From: Obelidium mucronatum
Lineage: Eukaryota; Chytridiomycota; Chytridiomycetes; Chytridiales; Chytriomycetaceae
Assembly (NCBI GenBank): GCA_025765595.1
Contig: JAIVFH010000254.1
Span: forward strand, 1-38,585
Direction: 5' to 3'
Length of the DNA: 38,585 nucleotides
The notes under the pieces were generated by a model. That model was not told the origin of the DNA. It did no database searches and saw nothing but the letters and a program-made list of their open reading frames with translations. The position numbers and the translations under genes were made by a program. Shown here in pieces: positions 1 to 10,449 of this stretch (positions within the stretch are counted from its first letter, which is position 1; every line of letters begins with the position of its first letter).

Positions 1-27
1 CTCCCTCAACCAAGCAGCCACATCATC

Positions 28-2343
28 ATGTCCTTCATTAACCTGGACTTCTGGGAAAAGTAAAAACATTTGAATCAAATCATATGTGTTAGCTGAGCGT
101 CCTTGCGTTCGTCTTTGTTTCCGCACAGCTTCATAGAGTCGATTGCTCAGGTCATGTCGAGGGCGCTGACTGATGACGAGACAGGTACGGGCGTAAGGCA
201 TATATTGCTCAGTCCTGTTTTGTATTCCGAATCTCATTCTCAGCTTAGAGAAGCTGCTGTCATCGTTCAAAGCCCTTCAATCCCGCCTGAAGGATCTCTC
301 CACGTAAAAAAGACACACTACACCTCAGCAACAGCCCAGCCGTTACTGATATACACGTTTACATTTAGCGAAAACTTGAAACGTCTCGAAGCAGAATCAA
401 AAGTATCGCGGCCATTTTGCAAACACAAAGGGACATGTTCAGGAAACGCGCTACGTGGTCTCGTGAAAGCATTCTTCACGCTATACGCTGTGAAATACGG
501 ACTTTCTTTTTTCCCAGCTCTCATCACGGGTCAAATATGGAAAAAGTATTGTACACTTAAAAGTTTGAAATCCCCAACCTTGAACCCAACACCTTACATT
601 ATTTTTTTTTAAGTCCAAAACTCCTGCTTAAAATCGGTGGTCGAGATACGTTCACATTCGCGCTATTTCTGTCCACATTCATTTCAAGCTACAAAGCCAC
701 TCTTTGCCTCGCCCGAAAGGTTCGCAGTAAGGACAACGACGCCTGGAATCCATTCATTGCAGGATGCGTTGCCGGGTTGAGTCTCTATTTGGACAGCAAC
801 AAGAGCCGTCGCGTGATGGTGGCACTATACCTCAGTACAAGAACACTTCACTTCATGTGCCGATGGGCCTGGCAGAGGCGGTTGGAAGTCTGGATGACAG
901 GACGCAAAGTTTCGAGTGTGATGGAATTGGAGGAGGTGGAGGCTGAAGTAAACGGAGGCGGGAATTCAAGTGTTGCTGGACGACGGAAGCACCATCATAG
1001 GCATCATCATCATCATCGTGTCTCCGCACCACAGTATTTACATTCTCGACAAAGGAGCTTGGGTGCGTTGGATAGACCGGAGGTAGAGGCTTTGTTGGCT
1101 TCTTCTGTTGCATCGTCAGATGACGGATCCCCGCTTTCAGTCGCGAAAAAGAATTCGCGGGTTGGAGGGACCGTTGAAAAGAGATTTTCGCTGGACTCCT
1201 CCACTTCTGAAGCAACAACCAAGTCGGAAGCTTCCACTACTGTCAACAAAAGTGCCGAAGAGTTACAAATTGAGGATGAATGGGTCCTCAATCTCCGCAA
1301 AAACGTGCGGTACGCGGCTGGAACTGTTGTGATGATGCTTTCAAGCAGTCAAATTCTGATGGCATATGTTTTGGAGCCACAATCCGTTGCTGTATGTCAA
1401 TCGTTGTTGTCCTGTTGATCAAAAAGAAACTAAACCATACAATTTAGAGCTCATACCAATCGTTCCTCTTAACACACGGTGGTATTCGCACGCACGCAGG
1501 GGCAAAAGCGCGAGACTACTTGCAGCTGATGGCACATATTATCCGCAGTGGATTTCAAGGATTCTCGACCAAATACCTCCCTACAAACGTACCATCCATC
1601 TCCGATGCCACAACTCTACCTCCTTCGTACGAATCAAATCTTCCCTCTTCTCTCGATGCAAAGCGATTCTCCCCTTATTTTGACTACATCAACCAGTCAC
1701 CCCACGAATATGTAATGTGCTCACTTCAACACCCACAACACACAAACTGCGAGCTCGGAGCCCTCCACTTTTTCTCGCAAGAGTTCTCGCGAGCACTTCA
1801 AATGTATTTACCTCTAAACGCAATCATGACTGTCGTGTTTCGAGGAACATCTCTCCTCAAAAAACCGGGCCAGAATTTATACCAATACCTCGTAGGCACG
1901 GCGCGGAGCACTCTTTTCTTGACTTGTTACTGCACAATGGCTTGGTACTCTATTTGCACGTTCCGTAGACTCACTCAACGGGACTCGCGTTGGATGTATT
2001 ACGTCAATGGGCTTCTCTCAGGAAGCATGGTGCTCATTGAAGCGCCTGGGCGTCGATTGGAGTTGGGTCTGTATTGTCTCCCACGCGCGTTGGAGAGTTT
2101 CTGGAATTGCGGGGTGAAATGGGGATGGTGGCGAGATATCAAGAATGGAGAAGGGCTCTACTTTTCGATCATGACGGGTGTGTTGATGATGTTGTATCAG
2201 AAGGATCCGGGGAGTATTCATGAAGGGTAAAAAAAAAACATTTAAATTGAATATTTTTGTTTTATCGTGTTTACTAAATTGTGTTTCTTTTGTTTTTTCC
2301 CAGGTACCGGAAAGTGATGTTTAGATTCTTTGGTATCAATTAA
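28..2343 (+). CDS. TMEM135-like multi-pass membrane protein, five exons
   Basis: The proposed exons are 28-59, 129-545, 614-1391, 1448-2226 and 2304-2343. All introns are GT-AG, phases match at every join, and the protein is 681 aa. Animal TMEM135 acts at peroxisomes and mitochondria in fatty-acid and organelle homeostasis; that role is only inferred here. The family's repeated module is visible twice. The first is in exons 2-3: ALRGLVKAFFTLYAVKYGL, then FIAGCVAGLSLYLDSNKSRR and VALYLSTR. The second is in exon 4: GLLSGSMVLIEAPGRRLELG and LYCLPRALESFW. The C-terminal YRKVMFRFFG also fits. A hydrophilic His/Ser-rich linker (about 960-1260) separates the two halves and is the most variable part. 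The N-terminus is the weak point: exon 1 stays open to the left edge, and ATGs at 103 or 154 are alternatives. Exon 3 has a truncated copy at 17221-17846. Confidence 0.8.
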
Positions 2344-2545
2344 AGCTTCTGGTTGCGATCATACTTGGCTATTTACATGACATCATATCTAAATCTGAGT
2401 GCTTGGAGCAACGGCGTTTTATACTAATTCATATGGAATACTTAAACATTTTCACACTTCATAGCTGTAGGGTTATAGTTTATGAAAATGCAATGGAATT
2501 CAGTGATTTCAGTGACTTTAAACTAACTTAAAATTTGTGAGAGTC

Positions 2546-2772
2546 TACCTCAAGCAATTACTGAATGAACTGCTATGAATGATCGATACCTTGCTAAAAC
2601 AACTTCAAAACAACTTGAAGACAGAAGAAAGGAATTCCCAAATGAACCCCACTCCAGTACTATGAATAAAAAAGCTCACACCCTCAGTGATATCATCTTG
2701 GGGGAGTTGTTTTCTCTTGCTGCGGGAAAAAGTGGCCCTTCAAAACTTTGAAGGTCAAGGGTTTTGGAGAAG
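2546..2772 (-). pseudogene. Severed 3' end of family A copy 1
   Basis: This stretch matches the 3' end and downstream flank of the intact family A gene at about 18540-18720. The shared landmarks are the segment containing accctcag-gatatcatctt and the run agtggcccttcaa followed by aggtcaagg. On the minus strand it reads PLT-VLKGHFF and then goes out of frame. Homology stops at about 2770, where the outer copia element begins, and resumes at 13085 on the far side of the transposons. I infer that it is the separated tail of the gene at 13085-13848. About 270 bp that lie between these parts in the intact copy are missing. It has no coding capacity of its own. Confidence 0.6.
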
Positions 2773-3168
2773 GTCGAAAAGTTTAATGTATACTTTGACC
2801 ATGAATCAATGACTGCATATATTGGAAAGATGGTCAATGGGAAATTGGAAGTCGCCGCAAAAGCAAAAGGTGTCGATGGACTTTTTCAAATGATTCTCGA
2901 TTCACCGGAAGCAAATGCTCAATTGGACAATGACCCCAAAATTAAGGCTCTCCTGGGAACCTCGTTTCCGAAAACCACACTCCGAACTTGGCACAAACGA
3001 TTCATGCATGCAGGAATCGACCAAATTCTGAAAACAATCCCTGCTGTCAACGGTCTTACGCTTACAGGAAACAAGGACAAAGAATTCTTCTGCGAAACAT
3101 GCGTAATAGCAAAAATGCCACGCCTACCATTGGGTGGAGAGCCGTATGCTCGACACTATCATCATTGA
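2773..3168 (+). pseudogene. Copia pol: protease end and GAG-pre-integrase zinc region (outer element)
   Basis: The open frame contains TWHKRFMHAGIDQILKT followed by VNGL and CETC. This is the H-x-H/C-x2-C zinc-binding signature that precedes integrase in Ty1/copia polyproteins. The upstream residues (FNVYFDHESMTAYIG and onward) probably belong to the end of the protease region, but its catalytic Asp segment is missing. The frame ends at 3168 while integrase is open from 3134 in another frame, so at least one frameshift separates them near 3150. Confidence 0.65.
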
Positions 3169-4390
3169 TGTCTTCTTTCCGGAAAAAAGTAATCCATCTC
3201 TTGATGGACACACGTGCATGTTGGGCATAATGGTCCCATCTATCAACTTCAAACTATGCTACGGTTTATTTCAACACCGAGCAACCGATGTTACCGCAAC
3301 TCTGAAATATGCCATTAAGTACCTGGAATCACATTCTACGGAAAAAGTACTCAACATCAGAATGGATCCATCCGGGGAAGCAGAAAGTAATCTTATGCGA
3401 TCAGCCTGCAACGAACAATCAAAAACGCTACAAATCACGATGACAGACGCGCATAACCAGGATGGACACTTAAACGGATACTTTAAGGTCACGATGGAAA
3501 GAGTTAGAGCTAACATTATCCAAACAGGTGTTCCGATGAACTTCTGGCTCAACAACGCTCTTTACCATGCACATGTGGACAACCGCACCATCCACGGGAA
3601 AGAAACAAAAACACCGTTCGAACTACTCACAGGATTTAAACCGCTTGTAAAACATTGGAGGACTCTAAATTGTATCGCGTACCCACGAATACTGCCAAAA
3701 CATGTCAAAATTACGGACAAAAACCTGGACAAACCTGGAGTATACTGGAAAACGAGCCCAAGAGCTATACGCACACACTTCATTGGTTACGGAAATTACA
3801 ACGGACATCCAGTGCAACGAATGGGTTGGAAATTCATCCGGGATGTTACTGACCCAAATTCTATCATTTATTCTAGAGACGCATATTTTGTCGAAACGGC
3901 GTTCAATCACCAACAAATACAAGGAAAACAAATGGAAACGGTTCCGGTAATCCGATGGTCCGAACACTACACAGACCATTCCGAAGACGACCTCATTGCA
4001 ATTCCCATGGAATGCACAGTCGAAGAACTCGAAATTGCCAATAGCAACCCAGAAGAACTAATACCAAGACCAGTCCCCATTCAAACCACACAACCGGCAA
4101 GCCCATCAAACAACTCCGAATACTTCACGCCGGAAGGCTCTACTACCTCTTCTACAAATAATACATGCCCCACAACACCCTTACTACCCGAAATAACTCC
4201 TACCCCTGAGCCACGACGTTCGGGCAGAAACACTGTCCAAACACAACTGTATGACGCAGCTACAGGAAAAAATTTTACAGCCTTGGTTTCACGGAACGCC
4301 AATATCTCTGTTCGCGATGCCCTCCAAGTTAAGGAATGGAAAGACGCTTTTGCTAAACACCACAAAAAATTAGATGATGCAAAAGCGTAG
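3134..4390 (+). pseudogene. Copia pol: integrase (outer element)
   Basis: This frame holds an rve-type integrase core: LDTIIIDVFF (first Asp), LNIRMDPSGEAES (second Asp), then the INRTP-like and FELLTGFKP segments, and a Pro/Ser/Thr-rich linker ending in PRRSGRN, as is usual before copia RT. Where most family members have N-G-x-A-E-R, this copy reads LNGYFKVTMERV, so the catalytic Glu appears to be lost or displaced. The frame ends at a TAG (4388-4390), but the same frame continues directly into RT, so a single nonsense codon splits the original polyprotein. Confidence 0.7.
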
Positions 4391-5080
4391 GAGTTTGTAA
4401 AAAAATCACAAGCCACTACCCCTGTCATACCGCTATTCTACGGACTCACCGAAAAACAAAATGAAGACACTGGAATTTACGAACCATACGTTAAAGCTAT
4501 CACGGACGGAAGCTCACAAAAACTATCTGACGTTGGACAAGTCTACGTTACTACTCCAGACATTGAATCAAATAAGATTTTCTCTATCCATGTCACACAG
4601 AGAGGTATGAATTCACGTAAAGTAGACGTTAACGGCGCATTCCTCCAAACCCCAAACAACCCAGAGAGACCAGTCTTTACATACATACCGAACGGATTCC
4701 CACTACCACGCGGTGTTTCACCTGATACTCACTACTTACAATCGAAAAAAGTTATCAACGGTCAAAGAGACGGTTCCTTCTTGTTTGCAAATCACCGCGA
4801 CAACCTCTTCAGAGAATACGGCTTCCAACAGTGTCCTTCGAGCCCATCTATTTGGATAAAACAACTCACGGAAGTGCTACACGAAAAAATTCTTTTCATG
4901 CAGTGGTATGCGGATGATGGCGAAATTGCTGAAGACCCAGGATGCCGAACAGAATCCGATAAGTTCCTACAATGGTTACACATACGTTTGCCAATCACAG
5001 TTAAAGATATAGTAGGGACCATAATCAGCTGCCGAAAAACGTATAGCCCGGGCCGTTTCGACATGGATCAAGAATCATAC
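4391..5080 (+). pseudogene. Copia pol: N-terminal reverse transcriptase (outer element), cut by insertion
   Basis: It continues the integrase frame after the TAG. KVDVNGAFLQTP matches the copia 'DVK-AFL-G' segment, NLFREYGFQQCPSSPSIWIK matches the thumb-side motif, and MQWYADDGEIA carries a Y-A-D-D catalytic box, so this RT motif is preserved. The frame is broken at 5080 by the TG end of the inner element's LTR and resumes at 12217 in the same frame once the inserted DNA and one TSD copy are discounted. Confidence 0.75.
5076..5080. repeat. Target-site duplication, left copy
   Basis: CATAC immediately before the TG of the left LTR; the same five bases follow the right LTR at 12217-12221. Five bp is the usual Ty1/copia duplication length. 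Confidence 0.9.
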
Positions 5081-5222
5081 TGTTGTAGAGGGACTGGAAG
5101 CGGTGCTGGTTCTGTAGACAGGTGAGCTGATCGTTGTGGACACTAGAGAGATTTTGGAGAGAATTCTTAAACTTTATTTCCAAACATGGAGCTTGCAACA
5201 TGAGTTTCATGTGCCTCCAACA
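5081..5222 (-). repeat. 3' LTR of the inner element (142 bp)
   Basis: Begins TGTTGTAGAG and ends CTCCAACA on the + strand; base-for-base identical to 12075-12216. It has TG...CA ends with a 5-bp inverted TGTTG/CAACA. It is preceded (minus direction) by a purine tract. At 142 bp it is short for this superfamily. Confidence 0.9.
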
Positions 5223-5231
5223 CTTCCCCTC
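5223..5231 (-). other. Polypurine tract of the inner element
   Basis: On the minus strand GAGGGGAAG directly abuts the TG of the 3' LTR. This is the expected position and composition of the plus-strand DNA priming site. It independently confirms the LTR boundary and the element's orientation. Confidence 0.8.
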
Positions 5232-5825
5232 AAGCGAACATGATTGAATAAAGAATGAATTGAACAACGATCAGACTTGCGTCATGTGACATGAATGTGA
5301 CTTGATTAATCGCCAATGATTAATTAAGGCTTGGTGATTAAATCGGGTTCGGCGAAGGTCATGTGATTGTCACGTGATGGTGCCTTCCCCTTGATCGTGT
5401 GAATCGCTTGAGAGTTGTGTCTTTCTGTGCGGTCTTGCGTTATTACACCCTGTGTCAGATTCTTACTGACTAAAACACTCGTCCCTCGCTCAACCATTAA
5501 AATGGCGAAGCAAGGATGAAGTGAAACCTTCATAGGCAGATATGTAATAATCGAACATGTGCACAGAGCAGGTCTTGAACCTGGGTTGTCTTGGTAGCAG
5601 ACCTGAGTTCTGACCATTGAGCTAAGTGGTTGGTTTTCTTGTGTACTTTTGAACTTGAATAAATAGTTGAATCGTTCTGTATGCGTTGTATGTTTAAAAT
5701 ATGAAGTATCTAGATTCTAGAATCGAAATCGAATTGAATTGAATAGAATTGACTTAGCATTATTGGGGGCAAATCACGAAGGGCCCCAATGCGTATCACG
5801 GAAGTCAATCTTGAATCGTGAATGG
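5232..5825 (-). other. 3' untranslated region of the inner element
   Basis: About 600 bp between the RNase H stop and the polypurine tract with no coding frame that I recognise. It holds a tRNA-like relic (5562-5634), several CACGTG/CATGTG-type palindromic hexamers around 5280-5380, and a low-complexity GAATTGAATTGAATAGAATTG run near 5735-5755. Confidence 0.6.
5562..5634 (-). pseudogene. tRNA-like relic, possibly a SINE head
   Basis: The minus strand has a near-perfect A box (TAGCTCAATGGT) and B box (GGTTCAAGACC) at tRNA spacing. A T-arm-like hairpin (CAGG, loop TTCAAGA, CCTG) and a 4-bp anticodon-like stem around GCTACCA are also present. The acceptor strands are not complementary and loop position 33 is C, so this is not a functional tRNA. 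It may be a tRNA-derived SINE head captured in the retroelement's 3' region. Confidence 0.4.
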
Positions 5826-6722
5826 TTAAATTGAAATCGCGGTAAGAGACATCATGCCAAATCGGGCACGAAGTTTCTTGAATTGATCGCGTCCAAGGCA
5901 CTTGGTGAGTAAATTGGCTGGCTGGTCAGCGGTCTTGATCCAAGTGACCTTGACTTGTTTTAAATTGACCAGTTCGCGGATATAGTGGTATCGAATATTA
6001 ATGTGCTTGGATCGATGGGAGAATACGTCATTGTTGCATTGATGAATTGTAGACTGGTTGTCTTCGAAGACTTTAATTGGTTTTTCGAGTGGTATGTTGA
6101 GTGTATCGTATAGCTGAATAAAAGATTGTAGTTCGCGTCCTAATTCGCTGATGGACATGTATTCGGCTTCTGTAGATGAAAGTGGGGTGACTGGAGTCTT
6201 GGTTGATTTCCAGCTTATGAGGCCATCCGCGAGAACAACCATGTAGCCAAGCTGTGACTTAGCTTCGTGGTGGATGTTGTACGCGGCGTCGCTGTAGCCG
6301 ATAGGACTTGAATTGCCTTGTTTGGAGTAGAAGATACCGTGGTCTTGTGTGTCATGGATGTAGCGGAAGACGCGCATGAGGTCTTCCCAGTGTTGTTGAG
6401 ATGGTTTGCTGGAGAAGATAGATAGGAAAGAGATAGCTGTAGAAATGTCTGGGCAAGTGTTGATAGCTGCGTAGTTGAGGCATCCGATGGCTTCAAGGTA
6501 TAGGGATGGGTTGTTGAATAGGGGGGTGGTGTCTGATGCTGGAGTTGGTGAAAATGAGCTTGGCAAGGGAGTGGAAATTGGATAATGCGAAAAATGCCCC
6601 GTAAATCGCTCCAAGATTTCCTTGATGTATTTTGATTGGTGGATGAATATTCCGGAGGGCACGTGTTCAACTTGTATTCCGATTGTGTAGGTAATTTTTC
6701 ATAAGTCTCGCATTTTGAATTC
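5826..6722 (-). pseudogene. Copia pol: end of RT and RNase H (inner element)
   Basis: The frame from about 6662 down is open to 5826 and contains a full copia RNase H. Landmarks are IGYSDAAYN (first Asp), LSSTEAEYMS (Glu), VFEDNQSTIHQC (Asp), SKHINIRYHYIRELV and the closing QPANLLTKCLG. Before it lie KYIKEILERF and CLNYAAINTCPDIS of the RT connection. Upstream in the same frame a TGA falls after FKMRDL (about 6710), which separates this part from the RT fingers and palm. The acidic residues are all present, so this domain is better preserved than RT. Confidence 0.8.
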
Positions 6723-7310
6723 CTTCCTTAGAGAAATCACGCCCTCATCGATTAGTGCTTGGTCACCGAAGAAACACAAGAGACGCACGGGTCCACCTTC
6801 GACTGAGTGTATCCTGTTTCTTTGAGGTGAGTTGTCAACTTCTTATACCATATACGACCCGCTTGTTTTAATCCATAAAGTCCTTTTAGGAGTTCATAGA
6901 CCCTGCCGGTTCCATCGTCGTATCCGGGAGGCTGCTTCATGTAGACGGGTTCGTCGATATCGCCATACAAGTATGCGGTGCTCACGTCGCACATGCGGGT
7001 GTCCCCCGTTAATTGCTGTGAGCGATAAAAGCCATCTGAAAGTTGCTGCGCGCATAACCGGTGAGTGAGTTTCCGTATAATCCAATCCGAATTGTTGAGT
7101 ATATCCCTGAGCGACTAAACGCGCCTTAAACCGTTCAACAGATCCATTGCTGTTCAACTTGACCTTGTAAACCCATTTGCTGCCGACAATATTGATGCCG
7201 TCAGGAGCTTTCACAAGTCTATAGGTCTTGTTGTCCACGAGCGCGTCAAGTTCTGCTTTCTTGGCTGCAAGCCATTCTTCTTGGAATTTGCTCTTCTGTA
7301 ACACGGGATG
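6723..7310 (-). pseudogene. Copia pol: reverse transcriptase fingers and palm (inner element), broken
   Basis: EWLAAKKAELDALVDNKTY, GSKWVYKVKLN, RFKARLVAQGY and the adjacent YTETHSPV are classic copia RT opening motifs. After LLSLTAING the frame shifts near 7010, beside a run of five C, to MCDVSTAYLYGDIDEPVYM and LKGLYGLKQAGRIWYKKL. A second shift near 6770 leads to FFGDQALIDEGVISL, where the YVDD box should lie, so at least the first catalytic Asp appears substituted. The open frame extends back to 7427, but the first 40 residues are unlike RT and look non-coding. Confidence 0.7.
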
Positions 7311-7541
7311 CCTCCAATTTCCCAGGAACTGCGGTCCAGGTGAGTTCCCAGAACGTCCCATAGGCTGAGCGCGGCTGTGTGCTACAGATCCAGCCACACT
7401 CTCCGCAAGCCTGAGCTCCAAGCCCACGCTCTAAGCCCAGATCCCTTCCGCGGATATAACCTATGGGTTTTTCATTGTTTGGTTAGTAATCTCTCCACAC
7501 TTTTAATTCCCGTGCGAAGTTAAACTGATCACAATTAGTGG
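7311..7541 (-). other. Leader-like sequence between PBS and RT
   Basis: On the minus strand this 230-bp stretch lies between a tRNA-primer-like site and the first recognisable RT residues. Its open frame gives Gly/Ser/Pro-rich residues unlike any copia domain. The simplest reading is the 5' leader of another element fused directly to RT, with gag to integrase missing between them. Confidence 0.35.
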
Positions 7542-7559
7542 TCCCTGGCCCTGATACCA
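7542..7559 (-). other. Primer-binding-site-like sequence
   Basis: The minus strand reads TGGTATCAGGGCCAGG starting two bases after a TG...CGCA end. TGGTATCAG is the common LTR-retroelement site complementary to the 3' end of initiator tRNA (CTGATACCA). It should lie just after a 5' LTR, not in the middle of pol. No such motif was found after the 142-bp 5' LTR at 12075. Confidence 0.55.
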
Positions 7560-7561
7560 AC

Positions 7562-8249
7562 TGCGGAAATAGCTACCGCTACAACTTTGATTCTATCAAA
7601 GGGTTAAAAGCAAACAAATAAAGAAAGAAGAAGAAGATAGAAGAATAAAGAACGAAATTAAATAAAACACCACTTACTAACCCCGCTCCTTACGTCCCGC
7701 ACCTCAAGCCCATCATCCACCCTCATCTCCCCACACGCCACTGTTTGATTTTGACCAGGCCTCACCTCTGCCGCACCGTGGGTCATCAAACACGTGATAA
7801 TAATTATTACTAGCTAGACGGAACTGTAATCGCGGTCCCGGGTCCCTGCCTTGGGGTCCGCAATCCGCAACACAGTTAAGTCGCGCCACCAGAATTCCAA
7901 TAGCGCCTTTCTCAATCCCCCGCTACCAGTCTGGGCCACTCTGTGTCCGCCGCCTCCAGGCCTACGTAATAATTACCGCAAGGTCCCGTGGATCTCTTCA
8001 ATCCACTCATGTGACTTGCGTGACCCACGCGTCATCTGACATCAAACCCCTTGTCCTGCGAACGCATCACAGGAGAACAATAGAATGCGTTAAGTTGCGC
8101 ATCTAGAGAACCTACACCCTCCCCAGGATAATCATGTAAGTAACCGACACGTTGTTACTCTGAAACTGGGACTCGTGGTAAGCCCTGTAGAGCTGGATAG
8201 TGGCCTACTATTTCATTCTCAGCAACTTGTATTTTATTTCTTCACCGCA
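7562..8249 (-). repeat. Candidate foreign LTR inside the inner element
   Basis: A segment with TGCGG...CCGCA inverted ends (688 bp) has a PBS-like sequence two bases from its downstream end (minus direction). It has no coding frame I recognise and differs in composition from the flanking pol DNA: C-rich around 7680-8000, with several CACGTG/ACGCGT words. No second copy was found, so the outer boundary rests only on the inverted ends and is provisional. Confidence 0.4.
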
Positions 8250-9345
8250 TCCCCTTTTTGTAGTTTCCCCCACAAAATGTAAATCTGCAACAAAGAAATC
8301 CAATTCCCCCAACACAAATAAATAAATAATAAATAACCAAATAAATCATAAATAAATAAGTGTGTAAATAAAGATAAAATAAAGTGAATTAAAGAAACCC
8401 CAGTGAAGTGAATTCCCACTTCACACTTCATGGCTGCGTTCCGTGTCTTCGGTGATTCAGGAGTCTTTGAGACAGGCGTCGAGGTGAGTGGTACGTCGTG
8501 TAGTTTATCCTCGATTGTAGCTGATGACCATTCTTCACCAAAAACATGTGTCTCTTCTTCGTCGAGTGTTGGTGAGCACAGCAGCTGTTGTCGCAAGCAA
8601 TGTCCGTGATTTGCTGAGTCTCTGAGATATTCTTTGCGGCGCCGTTGCTGGTTTTGGTGTTGTTGGTGGTGGTTGCGGTGGCGGTCGTACCGAAGTGCCA
8701 AGACCTGGGCTTGTTAAGGTACGCTTCATCGCACTTTTGAGTGGTTTGGTGGTTTTACTAAGTGTTATTTGTATTGTGATTAGTGTATCGTCGTTGATTC
8801 GAGCGATTGAGGTGAGATAATATGTGTTTTTGTAATGACGTGTGTTAAAAGTTTTTGATTTTTGTAGTGATTTGTATGTGGAGAGTTTCCTCTCTTCGAG
8901 AGTACTTCCAATTGTTTGTGGCTACCGTTGATGGAGGTGATCAAGGTATGTAAATTGTTTATGTGTTGGGGATCCCGGGATCAGGGCTTGGCCCTTATTA
9001 ATTAAGTTTTTGATTGTGTGTTGTAGCTTCCCCTCAATCCGTTCCCGTTAAGTCTTACAAGGCGTCCCCCGCAAGTTCCAAACAAGATGAATGGTAAGGA
9101 AGGATTGGGGTTATTGTGTTGTATCTTACGTTTTTGTTAAATGTTGATTTGTGTTTTGTAGTTCAAGTCTCGCGGCGTTTGCCTTGAGGACTGTGTGGTG
9201 TAGTTTTGGTTGCTTTCGGTTGGTTCGCAACGCTTGGAGTGTCTCCGCATCAAGAGGTTTGTGTTTGACTTTTTCCATGATGTCAATTTAATTTTTAACG
9301 TTTGTATCCACAGCAACGTTGTCTTGATTTGTAACTCTGGTGAAT
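8250..9345 (-). other. Integrase-to-RT linker of the inner element, partly low complexity
   Basis: Downstream of integrase the minus strand gives only short Ser/Thr/Pro/Gln/Arg-rich frames (for example around 8535-8729 with PPPQPPPTTPKP, and 8400-8600 with PVSKTPESPKTRN). These resemble the unconserved linker that precedes copia RT. An AAAT-type microsatellite lies at about 8318-8380, and a perfect 12-bp palindrome GATCCCGGGATC sits near 8970. No RT motif is found here. Confidence 0.45.
8318..8380. repeat. AAAT-type microsatellite
   Basis: Imperfect tandem AAAT/AAATA units (aaataaataaataataaata and similar) within the retroelement linker. Confidence 0.7.
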
Positions 9346-10449
9346 TCAAGACCAAGGTTGTGTGGAGGTGGCGAATGTGGGTTGCGGCCATGACGGGTAA
9401 ACAGTCGGCTTGAAGATACAATCTTTGAATCGAACAAGGTGAACGCGAGCAGTTTCCAAGTCAAGGACAATGACTTGGGATGGGGTCTTAGATCCAAGGT
9501 AAATCCCTTCTTTCCGTGTTGGTTCCATTTTGCTAACAATTTGTGTTGATACAGGAAGATATTTGACAGCACATCCAAAGGGCTGGAAGTTGGACGTTTG
9601 AGGACGAATTCCAGAGCTGGCGTATTCGGGGCTATCGATATTGCGGGATATAACAGGTAAGACGTTGTTGATTTCTGATGCGTGTTCAAATGCGTATCCC
9701 CAGTATTCTAACGGTGCTTTGCATTGATATAGGAAAGTCCTGGCCATCTTGCTCAAGGTTTGAATTGTCCGTTCGGGTCCTCCATCCATTTGGTGCTGTT
9801 CTGGTATTCCTGGCTCGAATGAGATATTGTTGAGTTCGCAGTACTTCATGAATGCGGGAGATCTTCCTAGCTCTCCTGGATCCATTTGCATCCGTTTTGT
9901 GGTGAGTTGATATTTTGTGATTGTCTTTTGATGAAGTCGGATAGCCCAAACTAATGCTTCATCTTTGTGTTCAAGTAGCGCGATGTCAGATCTCTTCGAA
10001 CCATAGTCGTTCATCACAAGCGCGTATGGGTATTTTCCGAGATGCGGTGGTTTGATTTCAACGACGTCGAATCCAAGTTGTTCGCCAGGTAAATGTTTCT
10101 TTGGATCTGACTTAAACGGTTGCTTATTTGTTTTACAACTTTCGCAGGAATCGCATGGCATTGGCTTCGGCGGGAATTGAATTGGATGCAAGTTGCTTGA
10201 AGTATGATGGCGCTGCATGTATCTGAGTCTTGCGTCGCTAGCATGTCCAAAGATTCGGTGTCGAAGCTCATAATCCAGTAAGTCATTTAACATTTGACGC
10301 GATGCTCTTTCTAACTCTCCTTTGCTTAATTCTCTTAGACGCATATTCTGAAGTTTTGCTGAAAGTAGCGAAATGGAACTGACGCGACTGATTGAATGGA
10401 ATAGGATGATTGCGTACTGGGAGAAAGTGGAGTCCATTTCGTTTGACAC
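9346..10449 (-). CDS. Copia pol: GAG-pre-integrase and integrase (inner element)
   Basis: The frame contains the pre-integrase zinc region (HRIFGHASDARLRYM, then CDSCESC) and an integrase core with all three acidic positions: GFDVVEI, MQMDPGELGRSPAF and DGGPERTIQTLSKMA. These are followed by the EYWGYAFEHASEINNVLP segment and the GCAVKYLP/GIYLGSK C-terminal part. Unlike the outer element, the D-D-E set looks intact. The preceding protease frame ends at 10283 in another register, so PR and IN are separated by a frameshift near 10440. The protein would act in the retroelement particle and nucleus to insert the cDNA. Confidence 0.8.
   Translation of the reverse strand: MSNEMDSTFSQYAIILFHSISRVSSISLLSAKLQNMRLRELSKGELERASRQMLNDLLDYELRHRIFGHASDARLRYMQRHHTSSNLHPIQFPPKPMPCDSCESCKTNKQPFKSDPKKHLPGEQLGFDVVEIKPPHLGKYPYALVMNDYGSKRSDIALLEHKDEALVWAIRLHQKTITKYQLTTKRMQMDPGELGRSPAFMKYCELNNISFEPGIPEQHQMDGGPERTIQTLSKMARTFLYQCKAPLEYWGYAFEHASEINNVLPVISRNIDSPEYASSGIRPQTSNFQPFGCAVKYLPVSTQIVSKMEPTRKEGIYLGSKTPSQVIVLDLETARVHLVRFKDCIFKPTVYPSWPQPTFATSTQPWS

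Noticed and set aside
1..51. Possible minus-strand exon at the left edge (frame EGHDDVAAWLRE after a good acceptor ttttcccag)
   Set aside because: The plus-strand reading joins in frame to TMEM135 exon 2. The minus reading has only 17 codons and no upstream exon in the window. It remains possible but is not supportable.
103..612. TMEM135 starting at the ATG at 103 as a separate 169-aa protein
   Set aside because: The frame's last third is intron sequence. The splice joins at 545/614 and 59/129 give a longer protein with better family agreement.
960..1020. His-rich run (HHHRHHHHH) suggesting a metal-binding site
   Set aside because: It is a CAT/CAC low-complexity tract in the variable TMEM135 linker and is not conserved in the copy at 17530-17565, where the frame differs.
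8960..8985. GATCCCGGGATC palindrome as a terminator or origin
   Set aside because: It is only 12 bp and isolated, inside retroelement linker, with no supporting context.
8700..9560. A series of plus-strand GT...TAG intervals that look like a multi-intron gene
   Set aside because: The exons between them give no continuous protein, one of the intervals (9499-9555) lies inside the minus-strand integrase frame, and the composition fits an antisense view of T/C-rich retroelement linker.
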